From: Flavobacterium sp. JAD_PAG50586_2
Lineage (GTDB): Bacteria > Bacteroidota > Bacteroidia > Flavobacteriales > Flavobacteriaceae
DNA length: 64,000 nt
Direction of reading: 5' to 3'
Assembly (NCBI GenBank): GCA_023213215.1
Contig: CP096136.1
Span: forward strand, 3,634,724 to 3,698,723
In this document: positions 19,975 to 28,595 of the stretch, one piece after another
How positions within the stretch are numbered: the first letter of the stretch is position 1
Layout of the letters: the number at the start of each line of letters is the position of its first letter
The notes under the pieces: model-generated
What the model saw: the letters and a program-made list of their open reading frames with translations, nothing else
What the model was told of the DNA's origin: nothing
The model's database searches: none
Program-made: the position numbers and the translations under genes

Positions 19975-21951
19975 TTAATATTTCAACAATTCCAACAAAG
20001 TCTTTTCAAATCGCTCCTTTGGCAAATACTGATCTTCCAATGCCTTAACAAAGGGAATCGCGCTTTCTAAACTACCAACCCTTTTGACCGGAGCATCCAA
20101 ATGCTCAAAACACTGCTCCATAATCATAGCCGATATATCACTGGCAACTCCACCAAACATGGTATCTTCCTGCAGGATGATCACTCTGTTGGTTTTCCTT
20201 ACGGATGCAAAAATTGCTTCTGTATCCAATGGCTGTAACGTTCTCAAATCCAATAAATCCGCACTGATATCTGAATGTTTACTTAAAGTATCTAATGCCC
20301 AGTGTACGCCGGCACCAAACGAAATAATCGTTACCTGTGTTCCTTCTTTAAGCAAAGCTGCTTTTCCAAACGGAATAGTATAATAATCGGAAGGCACGTC
20401 CTGATAAACCGAACGGTACAACTGTTTGTGCTCAAAGAACATGACAGGATTTGGGTCGTTGATTGCCGTGTTCAGTAAGCCCTTTACATCATAAGGAAAG
20501 GCAGGATAAACCACTTTCAATCCGGGAGTTTTGGTAAACCACGCTTCATTCGTCTGCGAGTGAAACGGACCAGCCTGTGTTCCTCCACCGCAAGGCATAC
20601 GAACAACAACATCGGCTTTTTCATTCCAGCGGTAATGTTGTTTTGCCAGTAAATTTACAATTGGATTAAATCCCGTTGAAACGAAATCGGCAAATTGCAT
20701 TTCGACAACTGCTTTATGTCCATTGATTGATAATCCCATTCCGGCAGAAACTACTGCGCTTTCACAGATTGGCGTATTGCGTACACGGTCTTTTCCGAAC
20801 TGCTCCACAAAGCCATCCGTGATTTTGAAGGCACCACCATATTCAGCAATATCCTGTCCCATAATAACCAGGTTATCGTGGCGTTCCATCGACTGGCGCA
20901 AGGCATGTGAAATTGCGTCAACGACACGGATATTTTCTGTTTTATCAGAATGATTAACTTCTTCAAAATCATACGGTTTGTAAACATCACCTAATTCTTC
21001 ATCCAAACTAGCAACGATGTCAGGTTCAGCTTGTGTGATTGCCCAATGTTCATCAATTTCTTTCTTGATGGCTTTGGTTATTTTCTCATCCTCTTCATCG
21101 GAAAGGACACTAATTCTTTGCAAATATTCCTTATAATTGGATATCGGATCTTTAATTGCCCACATATCCATTAACTCCTTCGGAACATATTTTGTGCCAC
21201 TCGCCTCTTCATGCCCACGCATTCGGAATGTTTTGAATTCCAATAAAACCGGTCTTGGGTTTTCAGCTAATGAAGCTTTAAGCTCTGCAATCATGGTATA
21301 GACTTCAAGGATGTTATTTCCGTCAAGGATGTGGCTTTCCATTCCGTAACCAATTCCCTTATCAGCCAGGTTCTCACAACGGTATTGCTCGTTGGTTGGT
21401 GTCGATAGTCCGTAACCATTGTTTTCAATTACAAACAATACCGGTAAATCCCAAACAGCAGCTATATTTAGCGCTTCGTGAAAATCACCTTCAGAGGTAG
21501 CGCCTTCTCCGGTAAAAACCGCAGTAACTTTACCGTTCCTTTTTAGTTTATTTGCTAATGCAATTCCGTCTGCGACTCCTAATTGTGGTCCCAAATGCGA
21601 AATCATTCCAATAATATAGAACTCTTGTGTACCGAAGTGAAAGCTACGGTCACGACCTTTTGTAAACCCAGTTGCTTTGCCCTGCCATTGCGAGAACAAG
21701 CGGTGCAGCGGAATATCACGACCCGTAAAAACACCAAGGTTCCTGTGCATTGGTAAAATGTACTCATCAGCATCCAAAGCAGCGGTTATACCAACAGAAA
21801 TAGCTTCCTGTCCAATTCCAGAAAACCATTTGGACACCTTTCCCTGACGAAGGAGAATAAGCATCTTTTCTTCAATGAGCCTTGGCTTTAAAAGCCTTTT
21901 ATATAAATCCAACAATTGTACGTTAGACAGTTCTTTTCTATCGAAATTCAT
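19975..21951 (-). CDS. 2-oxoacid dehydrogenase E1, fused alpha and beta subunits
   Basis: 658 residues from the ATG at 21951 ([10 protein letters not shown]); an upstream ATG at 22014 adds a poor extension. The N-terminal half is E1-alpha, with the thiamine diphosphate motif in [19 protein letters not shown] to ENNGYG. The second half, from about residue 345, is E1-beta ([33 protein letters not shown]). The fused form is common in Bacteroidota and is usually the branched-chain 2-oxoacid (2-oxoisovalerate) dehydrogenase E1, which decarboxylates the 2-oxoacid and acylates E2. No E2 or E3 gene is beside it. The substrate is inferred from family. Confidence 0.9.
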   Translation of the reverse strand: MNFDRKELSNVQLLDLYKRLLKPRLIEEKMLILLRQGKVSKWFSGIGQEAISVGITAALDADEYILPMHRNLGVFTGRDIPLHRLFSQWQGKATGFTKGRDRSFHFGTQEFYIIGMISHLGPQLGVADGIALANKLKRNGKVTAVFTGEGATSEGDFHEALNIAAVWDLPVLFVIENNGYGLSTPTNEQYRCENLADKGIGYGMESHILDGNNILEVYTMIAELKASLAENPRPVLLEFKTFRMRGHEEASGTKYVPKELMDMWAIKDPISNYKEYLQRISVLSDEEDEKITKAIKKEIDEHWAITQAEPDIVASLDEELGDVYKPYDFEEVNHSDKTENIRVVDAISHALRQSMERHDNLVIMGQDIAEYGGAFKITDGFVEQFGKDRVRNTPICESAVVSAGMGLSINGHKAVVEMQFADFVSTGFNPIVNLLAKQHYRWNEKADVVVRMPCGGGTQAGPFHSQTNEAWFTKTPGLKVVYPAFPYDVKGLLNTAINDPNPVMFFEHKQLYRSVYQDVPSDYYTIPFGKAALLKEGTQVTIISFGAGVHWALDTLSKHSDISADLLDLRTLQPLDTEAIFASVRKTNRVIILQEDTMFGGVASDISAMIMEQCFEHLDAPVKRVGSLESAIPFVKALEDQYLPKERFEKTLLELLKY

Positions 21952-22055
21952 GTGTTTGTTTTTAAGCATCGCAAAAATATAAAAAGGATTAGGATTGTAG
22001 TAGTAAATATTCAATATAAAATTTTTAATATTGTTCCTTCAAAGTTTCTTTAACC

Positions 22056-22063
22056 TAATTTTG
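22056..22063 (+). promoter_or_regulatory. Bacteroidota -7 box, HMA-AraC gene
   Basis: TAATTTTG ends six bases before the ATG at 22069, with a TTG at 22031-22033 as a possible -33 element. The transcript would be almost leaderless. Confidence 0.4.
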
Positions 22064-22068
22064 ACACT

Positions 22069-22641
22069 ATGAAAATCTACATTAGAAACATGGCCTGCGA
22101 AAGCTGCAAGGTAGTTGTAAAGGATGCACTTTTAAAACTGAACCTCAATCCCGTAAAGGTAGAGCTTGGAACTGCTGAAATCAAGGAAGACCTGACGGAT
22201 GCTAAGAAAGAAAAACTCGATTCGATTATCAACAAGGTTGGACTTGAGATAATAGAAAACAAAGGAGGTATCTTAATTGAAAAAATAAAGAACTATTGCC
22301 AAAAATACGTAGTTGACGAAAAACAGATAAAAGTCAATATCTCAGATTACCTATCGGAGAAATTGGACAAGGATTATAATTATCTCTCTAATATATTCTC
22401 AGAAGTCGAAATGTCTACCATTGTGCATTATATAAACATGCTGAAAATAGAAAGAGCCAAGGAAATGATTTTGTTTGAAGATGATAAATTAACCGATATT
22501 GCGCACAAGCTTAACTTCAAAACGCTTTCGGCTTTTTCCGCTCAGTTTAAGAAACTAACAGGTTTTAATCCAACCCATTATAAAAACCTCAAAAATACAC
22601 GAAGACTTGCCATACAGGAACTGACCAAGAAAAAACAGTAA
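22069..22641 (+). CDS. AraC-family regulator with N-terminal HMA-like metal domain
   Basis: 190 residues. Residues 1-65 look like a heavy-metal-associated domain with MACESCK, where the CxxC motif could bind a soft metal ion. Residues about 95-180 form an AraC-type DNA-binding domain with two helix-turn-helix parts (MLKIERAKEMI, LTDIAHKLNFKTLSAFSAQFKKLTGFNPTHYKN). A metal-sensing activator is a reasonable inference. It stands alone between the E1 gene, read divergently, and a response regulator 75 bp downstream; no metal exporter lies next to it. Confidence 0.85.
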   Translation: MKIYIRNMACESCKVVVKDALLKLNLNPVKVELGTAEIKEDLTDAKKEKLDSIINKVGLEIIENKGGILIEKIKNYCQKYVVDEKQIKVNISDYLSEKLDKDYNYLSNIFSEVEMSTIVHYINMLKIERAKEMILFEDDKLTDIAHKLNFKTLSAFSAQFKKLTGFNPTHYKNLKNTRRLAIQELTKKKQ

Positions 22642-22716
22642 AATTCATAAATTTTTCCATGCTAATTGATAATTAGAAAGAATACCTTTACATCAAATTA
22701 TTACTAATAAAATTAA

Positions 22717-23157
22717 ATGAAGATAATCGATATTTTTTATGCAGACGATGATGAAGACGATTTAATGTTTTTTACCGAAGCTGTTGAAAAGATTTCTAAA
22801 GTGGCTGAGGCAAAAATTGCCCTGCATGTACATAAAAACGGAGAAAGCCTGATTGACAATATCAAGAAGAACAAAGACGCGCACGGTGTTGTTTTTTTAG
22901 ATATCAATATGCCTCTTAAATCAGGATTTGACCTATTGGAAGAAATAAGGAAGGATAAAGAAATCAAGGAGTTTCCTGTAGTGATGTATTCTACGAGTTC
23001 CAATCAGGATAACATTGATAAGAGCAGAGAGCTTGGTGCTAACTATTATGTGGTTAAACCATATAAATTTAGTATGTTGATGGAAATGATTGCGTCTTTC
23101 ATCAATATGGACTGGGACAATCCACAGGGAGGCGATCATACCTTCCTGTATAAATAG
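22717..23157 (+). CDS. Single-domain response regulator
   Basis: 146 residues forming one receiver domain: acidic pocket ADDDEDD, phospho-acceptor Asp in VVFLDINMP, conserved Ser/Thr in YSTSS and Lys in VVKPYKF. There is no output domain, so it acts by protein contact or as a phosphate relay. No histidine kinase lies beside it. A strong terminator follows. The preceding HMA-AraC gene is on the same strand, but co-regulation is unproven. Confidence 0.92.
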   Translation: MKIIDIFYADDDEDDLMFFTEAVEKISKVAEAKIALHVHKNGESLIDNIKKNKDAHGVVFLDINMPLKSGFDLLEEIRKDKEIKEFPVVMYSTSSNQDNIDKSRELGANYYVVKPYKFSMLMEMIASFINMDWDNPQGGDHTFLYK

Positions 23158-23187
23158 AATCGTGTTACTTAGTTTTAATAGAAGAAT

Positions 23188-23220
23188 AACCCCAATGCTA
23201 CCTATAGCGTTGGGGTTGTT
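23188..23220. terminator. Bidirectional terminator
   Basis: AACCCCAATGCT and AGCGTTGGGGTT pair across a short loop between the convergent response regulator and T9SS protein genes. Confidence 0.8.
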
Positions 23221-23238
23221 TGATTATGGGAAGTTGGG

Positions 23239-23967
23239 TTATTTCCCTTTGATAAAGTTTTTATACACCTTCACTCCTTCTACAGAAGTTATTTCAAGAA
23301 TATAAAAACCATTTTGTAAGTTCTCAACGTTTATCTGCTTCCCATTAACCAACTGGACATCCAAACGCTGTCCATTAACCGTAATAACATTTACGTTTCC
23401 AATCGTAGCATCAGTATCCAGGTTCAGCATATTCGTTACCGGATTAGGATAAATTTTCAACCCTTTTACTGCGTGGATTTCGTTAGTTGACAATGCGCCA
23501 CTGGTTACATTTAGCGTGTAGGCAATTGTCTGAGGCGCTGGCCAGGACGAGATTACGATATAATAGGTTTGTCCTGCAGTAACAGCCATATTATTGATAG
23601 TTCGGTTTCCTGCACTGGGACTGCAGTTACAGGCATAGGGTGCAGCACCTATATCGGCACAACTGGCATAAACAAAAAGCCCTGTCCAGCCTACAGAATT
23701 AGGAAACTGTAAGGAAATGTTTTCACTCACTGTTGGAGTATAGCTATAAACAACATCGTTCCCGCCAAGGTACCAGTTCCCCGAGCTTCCTGTGCCACAC
23801 AAAATTGCGGTCGCTGTTGGTGGGTCATAGTTGTCGGCATAATTGGCCGTGTTGTCCGTTGTAGTATAGGGCAGACTTGTAATCACAATGGGATCAGTAC
23901 ACAAACTACCAGACTGTGCCAGCATTCCATACGAAACAAATAAGAGCGTAAAGTAAAGTTTTTTCAT
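23239..23967 (-). CDS. Secreted T9SS type A sorting-domain protein
   Basis: 242 residues from the ATG at 23967 (MKKLYFTLLFVSYGMLAQ, a clean signal peptide); an ATG at 23973 is also possible. The mature part resembles the Bacteroidota pre-peptidase-type beta-sandwich: ITSLPYTTTDNTANYADNY, GNDVVYSYTP, TYYIVISSW. It has paired Cys residues near YACNCSPSAG. Residues about 170-242 are a T9SS type A sorting domain (IYPNPVTNMLNLD, NGFYILEITS). No enzyme domain is visible, so a carbohydrate- or surface-binding role is likely but unproven. Confidence 0.88.
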   Translation of the reverse strand: MKKLYFTLLFVSYGMLAQSGSLCTDPIVITSLPYTTTDNTANYADNYDPPTATAILCGTGSSGNWYLGGNDVVYSYTPTVSENISLQFPNSVGWTGLFVYASCADIGAAPYACNCSPSAGNRTINNMAVTAGQTYYIVISSWPAPQTIAYTLNVTSGALSTNEIHAVKGLKIYPNPVTNMLNLDTDATIGNVNVITVNGQRLDVQLVNGKQINVENLQNGFYILEITSVEGVKVYKNFIKGK

Positions 23968-24185
23968 AGTCATAGTTTTATAGGTTGATAGTAACTCAAA
24001 CTTAATCAATTCAATACATAAAACAAAAAAATCTATTTTAACTCCCTATAAACCCGATTAACAACAAAAACCTAAACCTACAGTACTTTTTATTATCTTT
24101 AAATTCAATTAGTAAAATCAAATTCAGAGATTGAGCACATGATTATTAACTTATCAGTAATGAAACAAAAAACTATATCAACCCA

Positions 24186-24800
24186 ATGAAATACATCCTA
24201 ATCTGCCTAATAGCCTTCCTTTTGATTTGCTGTAGTAAATCGAACTTCAATCCCAAATGGACTAAGCAATCAGCACCTCCTACTTATACCGCACGCTTTG
24301 AAACCTCCAAAGGGAATTTCGATATCGAGGTAACACGATCCTGGTCGCCACAGGCAGCAGACCGCCTACATCAGTTATTGACGCATCACTTTTATGACAA
24401 CACCTTATTTTATAGGGTCGTACCCAACTTTGTGGTTCAGTTTGGCAACATCGATACAACAGTGACAAAAAAGTGGGAAAAATATAAGGTAGCCGATGAA
24501 CCAGTACTTAAGAGCAACCTAAAGGGCTATGTGAGTTTTGCAAGAGCCGGAAAGGAAACCCGTGGAAATGATTTGTTTATCAACCTAAAGGACAATGCGA
24601 GGTTAGATACCGTGCACTACAATGATGTAACCGGATTTCCTGTATTGGGCAAAGTAGTAACGGGCATGGATGTCGTGGAAAACTTTTATTCCGAGTATGG
24701 CAATAAGACTATGGATGTGTATGATTCCCTGAGTGCCAACCGCAAAAAATACCTAAGCCTTTTTCCAAAACTGGATTCAATCAAAAAGCCTATATCATAA
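24186..24800 (+). CDS. Cyclophilin-type peptidyl-prolyl isomerase lipoprotein
   Basis: 204 residues. The signal carries a lipobox (LICC), so it is lipid-anchored in the envelope. The cyclophilin domain is recognisable from FETSKGNFDIEV, FYDNTLFYRVVPNFVVQFG (the FHRVI..F.IQGG element), GYVSFARAG, GNDLFINL and GKVVTGMDVVE. It would speed cis-trans isomerisation of X-Pro bonds in exported proteins. It starts a short plus-strand pair with the SnoaL-like gene 38 bp downstream. Confidence 0.9.
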   Translation: MKYILICLIAFLLICCSKSNFNPKWTKQSAPPTYTARFETSKGNFDIEVTRSWSPQAADRLHQLLTHHFYDNTLFYRVVPNFVVQFGNIDTTVTKKWEKYKVADEPVLKSNLKGYVSFARAGKETRGNDLFINLKDNARLDTVHYNDVTGFPVLGKVVTGMDVVENFYSEYGNKTMDVYDSLSANRKKYLSLFPKLDSIKKPIS

Positions 24801-24837
24801 AGGATAAATAACAACTAAGAATATAACAAAAAAACCA

Positions 24838-25200
24838 ATGGAAATTCAACTCAAAGACCTAATCAGAAAAGCCTATGCTTCGTTCAACGCAAGAGATATT
24901 GACAATGCATTATCCACAATGCAGCCCAATGTGCAGTGGTCAAAAGCCTGGGAAGGTGGTTATATAAAAGGGCACAATGAAATAAAGGAATACTGGACAA
25001 GGCAATGGACCGAAATAAACCCAACAGTTGAACCGGTTGGTTTTCACGAAAGGGAGAATGGAAGCCTGGAAGTAATGGTACATCAAAACGTAAAAGACCT
25101 ACAAGGCAATCTAATGTTTGACGGAAATGTGAAACACGTATATAACTTTGACGGTGGACTGATAAAAACAATGGATATAGAACTGGTTGAGAGTAATTAA
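24838..25200 (+). CDS. SnoaL/NTF2-like small protein
   Basis: 120 residues. The opening helix LIRKAYASFNARDIDNALSTM, then VQWSKAWEGGYIKGHNEIKEYW, and the sheet strands near FHERENGSLEVMVHQ and KHVYNFDGGLIKTMDI are the usual cone-shaped NTF2/SnoaL fold. Such proteins bind or convert small ligands; the substrate cannot be read from the sequence. It probably shares a transcript with the cyclophilin lipoprotein. Confidence 0.85.
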   Translation: MEIQLKDLIRKAYASFNARDIDNALSTMQPNVQWSKAWEGGYIKGHNEIKEYWTRQWTEINPTVEPVGFHERENGSLEVMVHQNVKDLQGNLMFDGNVKHVYNFDGGLIKTMDIELVESN

Positions 25201-25268
25201 TCAATACAGCCCATTCAAAACGAAACTATTACAAAAAAGCAATGTCATTAGGATTATTGAGCGGCTAA

Positions 25269-25382
25269 ACTGCAGTAAACATTATTTATAAAGATAAAAA
25301 AGATGAACTCTGGTTTGGAACGGATGGAAATGGTGTGTGCCAATTTGATGGAAAGATATTTACGGAGTTTTTAGTGCAATAG
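25269..25382 (+). pseudogene. Relic of a two-component-regulator beta-propeller repeat protein
   Basis: A short open segment with no start codon reads IIYKDKKDELWFGTDGNG followed by VCQFDGKIFTEF and a TAG. This is the Reg_prop repeat seen in hybrid sensor propellers and related lipoproteins. It looks like the 3' end of a gene whose rest has been lost. It sits in the 293-bp gap before the 2OG oxygenase gene. Confidence 0.6.
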
Positions 25383-25446
25383 CGACTTGATTTGAATCTG
25401 TTTATACACTTAGCATTCTGTTAACAACAGAAACAAAAGAAACTCT

Positions 25447-25454
25447 TATCTTTG
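25447..25454 (+). promoter_or_regulatory. Bacteroidota -7 box, 2OG oxygenase gene
   Basis: TATCTTTG lies 39 bp before the ATG at 25494. Confidence 0.55.
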
Positions 25455-25465
25455 CCGCTTTAATA

Positions 25466-25479
25466 TGGGAAGCTTCCCA
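25466..25479. repeat. 14-bp perfect palindrome in the oxygenase leader
   Basis: TGGGAAGCTTCCCA lies between the -7 box and the start codon, so it would be in the 5' leader or act as an operator overlapping the transcription start. Confidence 0.6.
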
Positions 25480-25493
25480 AAAAACGTAAAATT

Positions 25494-26447
25494 ATGCAAC
25501 AAATCCCAAGTGTTGACTTACGTGATTTCCTGTCGGATGATCCGGCACGTAAACAAAAGTTTGTAAATGAAATCGGAAAAGCCTACGAAGATATCGGCTT
25601 CGTAGCATTGAAAGGTCATTTTTTAGATGACAAACTCGTAGAAAGCCTTTATGAAGAAGTGCGCAATTTCTTTCAGCTTCCTCTAGAAACCAAGGAGAAA
25701 TATGAAATCCCGGGCATCGGAGGACAAAGAGGTTATGTTTCTTTCGGAAAGGAATCTGCCAAAGGACGTTCAGCCGGAGACTTAAAGGAGTTCTGGCATT
25801 TTGGACAATACGTTAGCGAAGGCTCAAAATACGAAGGACAGTATCCAGACAATGTGGAAGTAACAGAAGTACCAAAATTTAACACTGTTGGTAAGGAAGC
25901 CTTTCAAATGATTGAAAAAACCGGAGTCTATGTATTAAGGGCTTTGGCATTGCACCTAGGTTTGGACGAATTCTATTTCGACAAATACGTCAAAGACGGA
26001 AACAGTATCTTACGGCCTATCCATTATCCACCCATTACCAATGAACCTAAAGACGGTGCCGTTCGTGCTGCCGCTCATGGCGATATCAACCTGATTACTC
26101 TTTTAATGGGAGCTCAGGGCAAAGGCTTACAGGTAATGAACCATGACGGAGAATGGGTTGACGCTATGGCTGAACCTGATGAATTGATGATTAATGTGGG
26201 CGATATGCTGTCCAGGCATACCAATAACAAACTAAAGTCAACCATACACCAGGTGGTAAACCCTGCAAGGGAACTATGGGGATCTTCCCGTTATTCTATC
26301 CCTTTTTTCATGCACCCTGTGAGCGACATGTCGTTAAACTGCCTGCCCGAATGTATTGATGCCAAACATCCTAAACAATACGAGGACATCACGGCTGGAG
26401 AATTCCTGCACGAAAGATTGGTAGAATTAGGCTTAATCAAAAAATAA
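25494..26447 (+). CDS. Isopenicillin-N-synthase-like 2-oxoglutarate/Fe(II) oxygenase
   Basis: 317 residues. The N-terminal DIOX_N part (IPSVDLRDFLSD, AYEDIGFVALKGH, NFFQLPLETKEKY) is followed by the catalytic double-stranded helix. The iron triad and cosubstrate site are clear: AAHGDINLIT (HxD), STIHQVV (distal His) and SRYSIPFF (RxS). The enzyme would hydroxylate or oxidise a small molecule in the cytoplasm. Ethylene-forming, gibberellin-type and IPNS-type enzymes share this architecture, so the substrate is open. It has its own promoter and terminator. Confidence 0.92.
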   Translation: MQQIPSVDLRDFLSDDPARKQKFVNEIGKAYEDIGFVALKGHFLDDKLVESLYEEVRNFFQLPLETKEKYEIPGIGGQRGYVSFGKESAKGRSAGDLKEFWHFGQYVSEGSKYEGQYPDNVEVTEVPKFNTVGKEAFQMIEKTGVYVLRALALHLGLDEFYFDKYVKDGNSILRPIHYPPITNEPKDGAVRAAAHGDINLITLLMGAQGKGLQVMNHDGEWVDAMAEPDELMINVGDMLSRHTNNKLKSTIHQVVNPARELWGSSRYSIPFFMHPVSDMSLNCLPECIDAKHPKQYEDITAGEFLHERLVELGLIKK

Positions 26448-26471
26448 ATCTATATCTTTGAAATAGTAATT

Positions 26472-26510
26472 TCCAAATCCTGATTTACGTCGGGGTTTGG
26501 ATTTTTACTT
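26472..26510 (+). terminator. Terminator of the 2OG oxygenase gene
   Basis: TCCAAATCC (26472-26480) pairs with GGGTTTGGA (26493-26501) and is followed by TTTTT. Confidence 0.7.
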
Positions 26511-26513
26511 TTG
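26506..26513 (+). promoter_or_regulatory. Bacteroidota -7 box, SUI1 gene
   Basis: TACTTTTG ends 14 bp before the ATG at 26528 and overlaps the T-run of the preceding terminator. Confidence 0.5.
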
Positions 26514-26527
26514 CATTTTTTTAAACT

Positions 26528-26860
26528 ATGGATTTACAGGAACAACTAAAGAAACTTTTCCCACAACACGAACCTTCAAATGAACCCGAAGCAGTCGAAG
26601 AGCAGGATCATATTCTTTTCATCCAGAAAGAACCAATGATCTGCAAATACGAAAAACGAAAAGGAAAGGCAACCACCATAATCGAAGGCTACGAAGGCAG
26701 CGACGAGGATTTTAAGATATTGGCAAAGGAACTAAAGACCAAACTCAGCGTTGGCGGCACTTTTAAGGATAGCTCCATCATCATTCAAGGCGATTACCGC
26801 GATAAGATAATGGCTCTTTTAAAGGATAAAGGCTTTAGCGTAAAGCGCGTCGGAGGCTGA
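26528..26860 (+). CDS. SUI1/eIF1-family translation factor (YciH-like)
   Basis: 110 residues. After an acidic N-terminal part, the SUI1 domain is recognisable from ICKYEKRKGKATTIIEGYEG, KILAKELKTKLSVGGTFKD, IIIQGDYRDKI and the C-terminal VKRVGG. Bacterial members are thought to influence start-codon selection on the ribosome. It is likely monocistronic with its own -7 box. A block of 11-bp tandem repeats follows the gene. Confidence 0.92.
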   Translation: MDLQEQLKKLFPQHEPSNEPEAVEEQDHILFIQKEPMICKYEKRKGKATTIIEGYEGSDEDFKILAKELKTKLSVGGTFKDSSIIIQGDYRDKIMALLKDKGFSVKRVGG

Positions 26861-26874
26861 TATATGCCGTATAT

Positions 26875-26915
26875 ATAGTACCTTTATAGTACTTTTATAG
26901 TACCTTTATAGTGAC
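26875..26915. repeat. 11-bp tandem repeat ATAGTACYTTT, about 3.6 copies
   Basis: ATAGTACCTTT, ATAGTACTTTT, ATAGTACCTTT, then ATAGTGACC. The period of 11 bp is about one helical turn, so each unit shows the same face. It lies between the SUI1 and nucleoside phosphorylase genes. Confidence 0.8.
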
Positions 26916-26968
26916 CCAGATACATAACAGACCCACAATTAAACCATACCAAATAAAATAAACAGATA

Positions 26969-27835
26969 ATGATTAAATCATCAGAATTAATATTAAACCC
27001 CGACGGTAGTGTTTACCACTTAAACCTAAAACCAGAACATATTGCACACGACATCATCTTTGTAGGCGACCAAAACCGTGTGGAGAAAATCACACAGTTC
27101 TTTGATAAGATAGAATTCTCAACGCAAAAGCGCGAATTCAAAACACAAACCGGAACCTACAAAGGCAAAAGGATTACAGTTATGTCTACCGGAATCGGTC
27201 CAGATAACATCGACATTACCATGAACGAATTAGACGCATTGGTAAACATCGATTTAGAAACACGTAAGCCAAAGAAGCAATTAACTTCGTTGAATATTGT
27301 CCGTATAGGAACATCAGGTTCGTTACAGAAAGACATTCCTGTTGACAGCTTCGTAATGGGCGAATTCGGATTGGGATTGGACAATATGCTTCGCTCCTAT
27401 CTAATTGATGACATCTGCGAAAAAGAAATGGAAAAAGCTTTTATTAAACATACCCATTGGGATTTGAAAAAAGGAACACCCTATATCATCGCCTGCTCGG
27501 AAACCATGAAGAACAAATTCGACAGCGACCAAATCCACAAAGGAATTACTGGAACCGCCGGAGGTTTCTACGGTCCACAAGGAAGGGTTTTACGTTTGGG
27601 AATCCAGGATCCTGAACTAAACAGCAAAATGGATAACTTCAAGTTCGAAGAAACCCGCATGGCAAACCTCGAAATGGAAACGTCCGCAATTTATGGTTTA
27701 GGGAAACTGTTAGGGCACAACTGTCTTTCATTAAACGCAATAATCGCCAACCGTGCGAGCGGAACGTTCAGTGATGATCCATATAAAGCTGTTGATGAGC
27801 TGATTCAGTATACTTTAGGGAAGTTTGCAGAGTAA
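26969..27835 (+). CDS. Uridine/nucleoside phosphorylase
   Basis: 288 residues of the PNP/UDP phosphorylase family 1. The phosphate-binding start IIFVGDQNRVEKI, the loop VMSTGIGPDNI, VRIGTSGSLQKD, GFYGPQGRVLRL and the ribose/base site NLEMETSAIYGL are all present. The enzyme splits a nucleoside with phosphate, giving ribose-1-phosphate and the free base, in pyrimidine or purine salvage. Uridine is the likely substrate, but purine nucleosides cannot be excluded from motifs alone. Confidence 0.9.
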   Translation: MIKSSELILNPDGSVYHLNLKPEHIAHDIIFVGDQNRVEKITQFFDKIEFSTQKREFKTQTGTYKGKRITVMSTGIGPDNIDITMNELDALVNIDLETRKPKKQLTSLNIVRIGTSGSLQKDIPVDSFVMGEFGLGLDNMLRSYLIDDICEKEMEKAFIKHTHWDLKKGTPYIIACSETMKNKFDSDQIHKGITGTAGGFYGPQGRVLRLGIQDPELNSKMDNFKFEETRMANLEMETSAIYGLGKLLGHNCLSLNAIIANRASGTFSDDPYKAVDELIQYTLGKFAE

Positions 27836-27959
27836 TTTTAGAAGCTAATCCCGCTATCCATTGCAATCTTTTTATCGCTTTGTAAACCTAAGTTTATCAA
27901 AGGACATGTTTTAAAGCAATAAAAAGGATTTCCATTGCTATCGGGGCTAAAAAGTAAGC

Positions 27960-28496
27960 ATGAATCTGATCCTTCAAACCGAACGACTCCTACTCCGTCC
28001 ATTAGAACTTTCTGATGCAGAGGCTATGTTTGCAATGGATAACAATCCGAATGTACACCTCTACCTTTGGCAGAAACCAACGCAGGATATTGAAGAAACC
28101 AAAAAGATTATAGAAATGGTTCAGAGTCAATATATCAAAAACAGTATCGGCCGTTTCGCCACCATCCTAAAAGAAACCGGCGAGTTCATTGGTTGGACCG
28201 GAATTAAGTTTGTAGATGACCACGTAGAAAACGGCAATACCAATTTCTTTGATTATGGTTATCGGCTAAGCGAGAAATTCTGGGGAAAAGGTTACGCCAC
28301 CGAAGCAACAAGGATGTGGCTTGATTATGGTCTGAACCATATGAATATCGACAAGATACATGCATACACCCACAGTGAGAATGGCGCTTCCAATACGATC
28401 CTAAAAAAAACAGGCATGACATTCATGGAAACCTACTTCGATGAAGACGGAAGCAAATGGAATTGGTGGCTGATAGAAAATCAAAAAAGAAAATAG
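27960..28496 (+). CDS. GNAT N-acetyltransferase (RimJ/RimL-like)
   Basis: 178 residues. LQTERLLLRPLELSDAEAMFAM is the usual start of RimJ/RimL-type GNAT enzymes. The acetyl-CoA pyrophosphate loop lies in YRLSEKFWGKGYATEATRMWLDYG, and the last motif is ENGASNTILKKTGMTFMET. It transfers an acetyl group from acetyl-CoA to an amine; the target may be a protein N terminus, an antibiotic or a small amine. It starts a plus-strand run but shares no clear function with its neighbours. Confidence 0.9.
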   Translation: MNLILQTERLLLRPLELSDAEAMFAMDNNPNVHLYLWQKPTQDIEETKKIIEMVQSQYIKNSIGRFATILKETGEFIGWTGIKFVDDHVENGNTNFFDYGYRLSEKFWGKGYATEATRMWLDYGLNHMNIDKIHAYTHSENGASNTILKKTGMTFMETYFDEDGSKWNWWLIENQKRK

Positions 28497-28595
28497 AAAC
28501 AAGAAGCAAGAAGCAAGAGGCAGTAAATAAGTTTGTGTAATGAATTCAACGCAAAAATCTTTTCTCTTTCTTCTTTCTTCTATTATCTTTAAAAT

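Noticed and set aside
26875..26915. 11-bp repeat as a CRISPR or integration site
   Set aside because: No spacers of unique sequence and no integrase; the units are contiguous.
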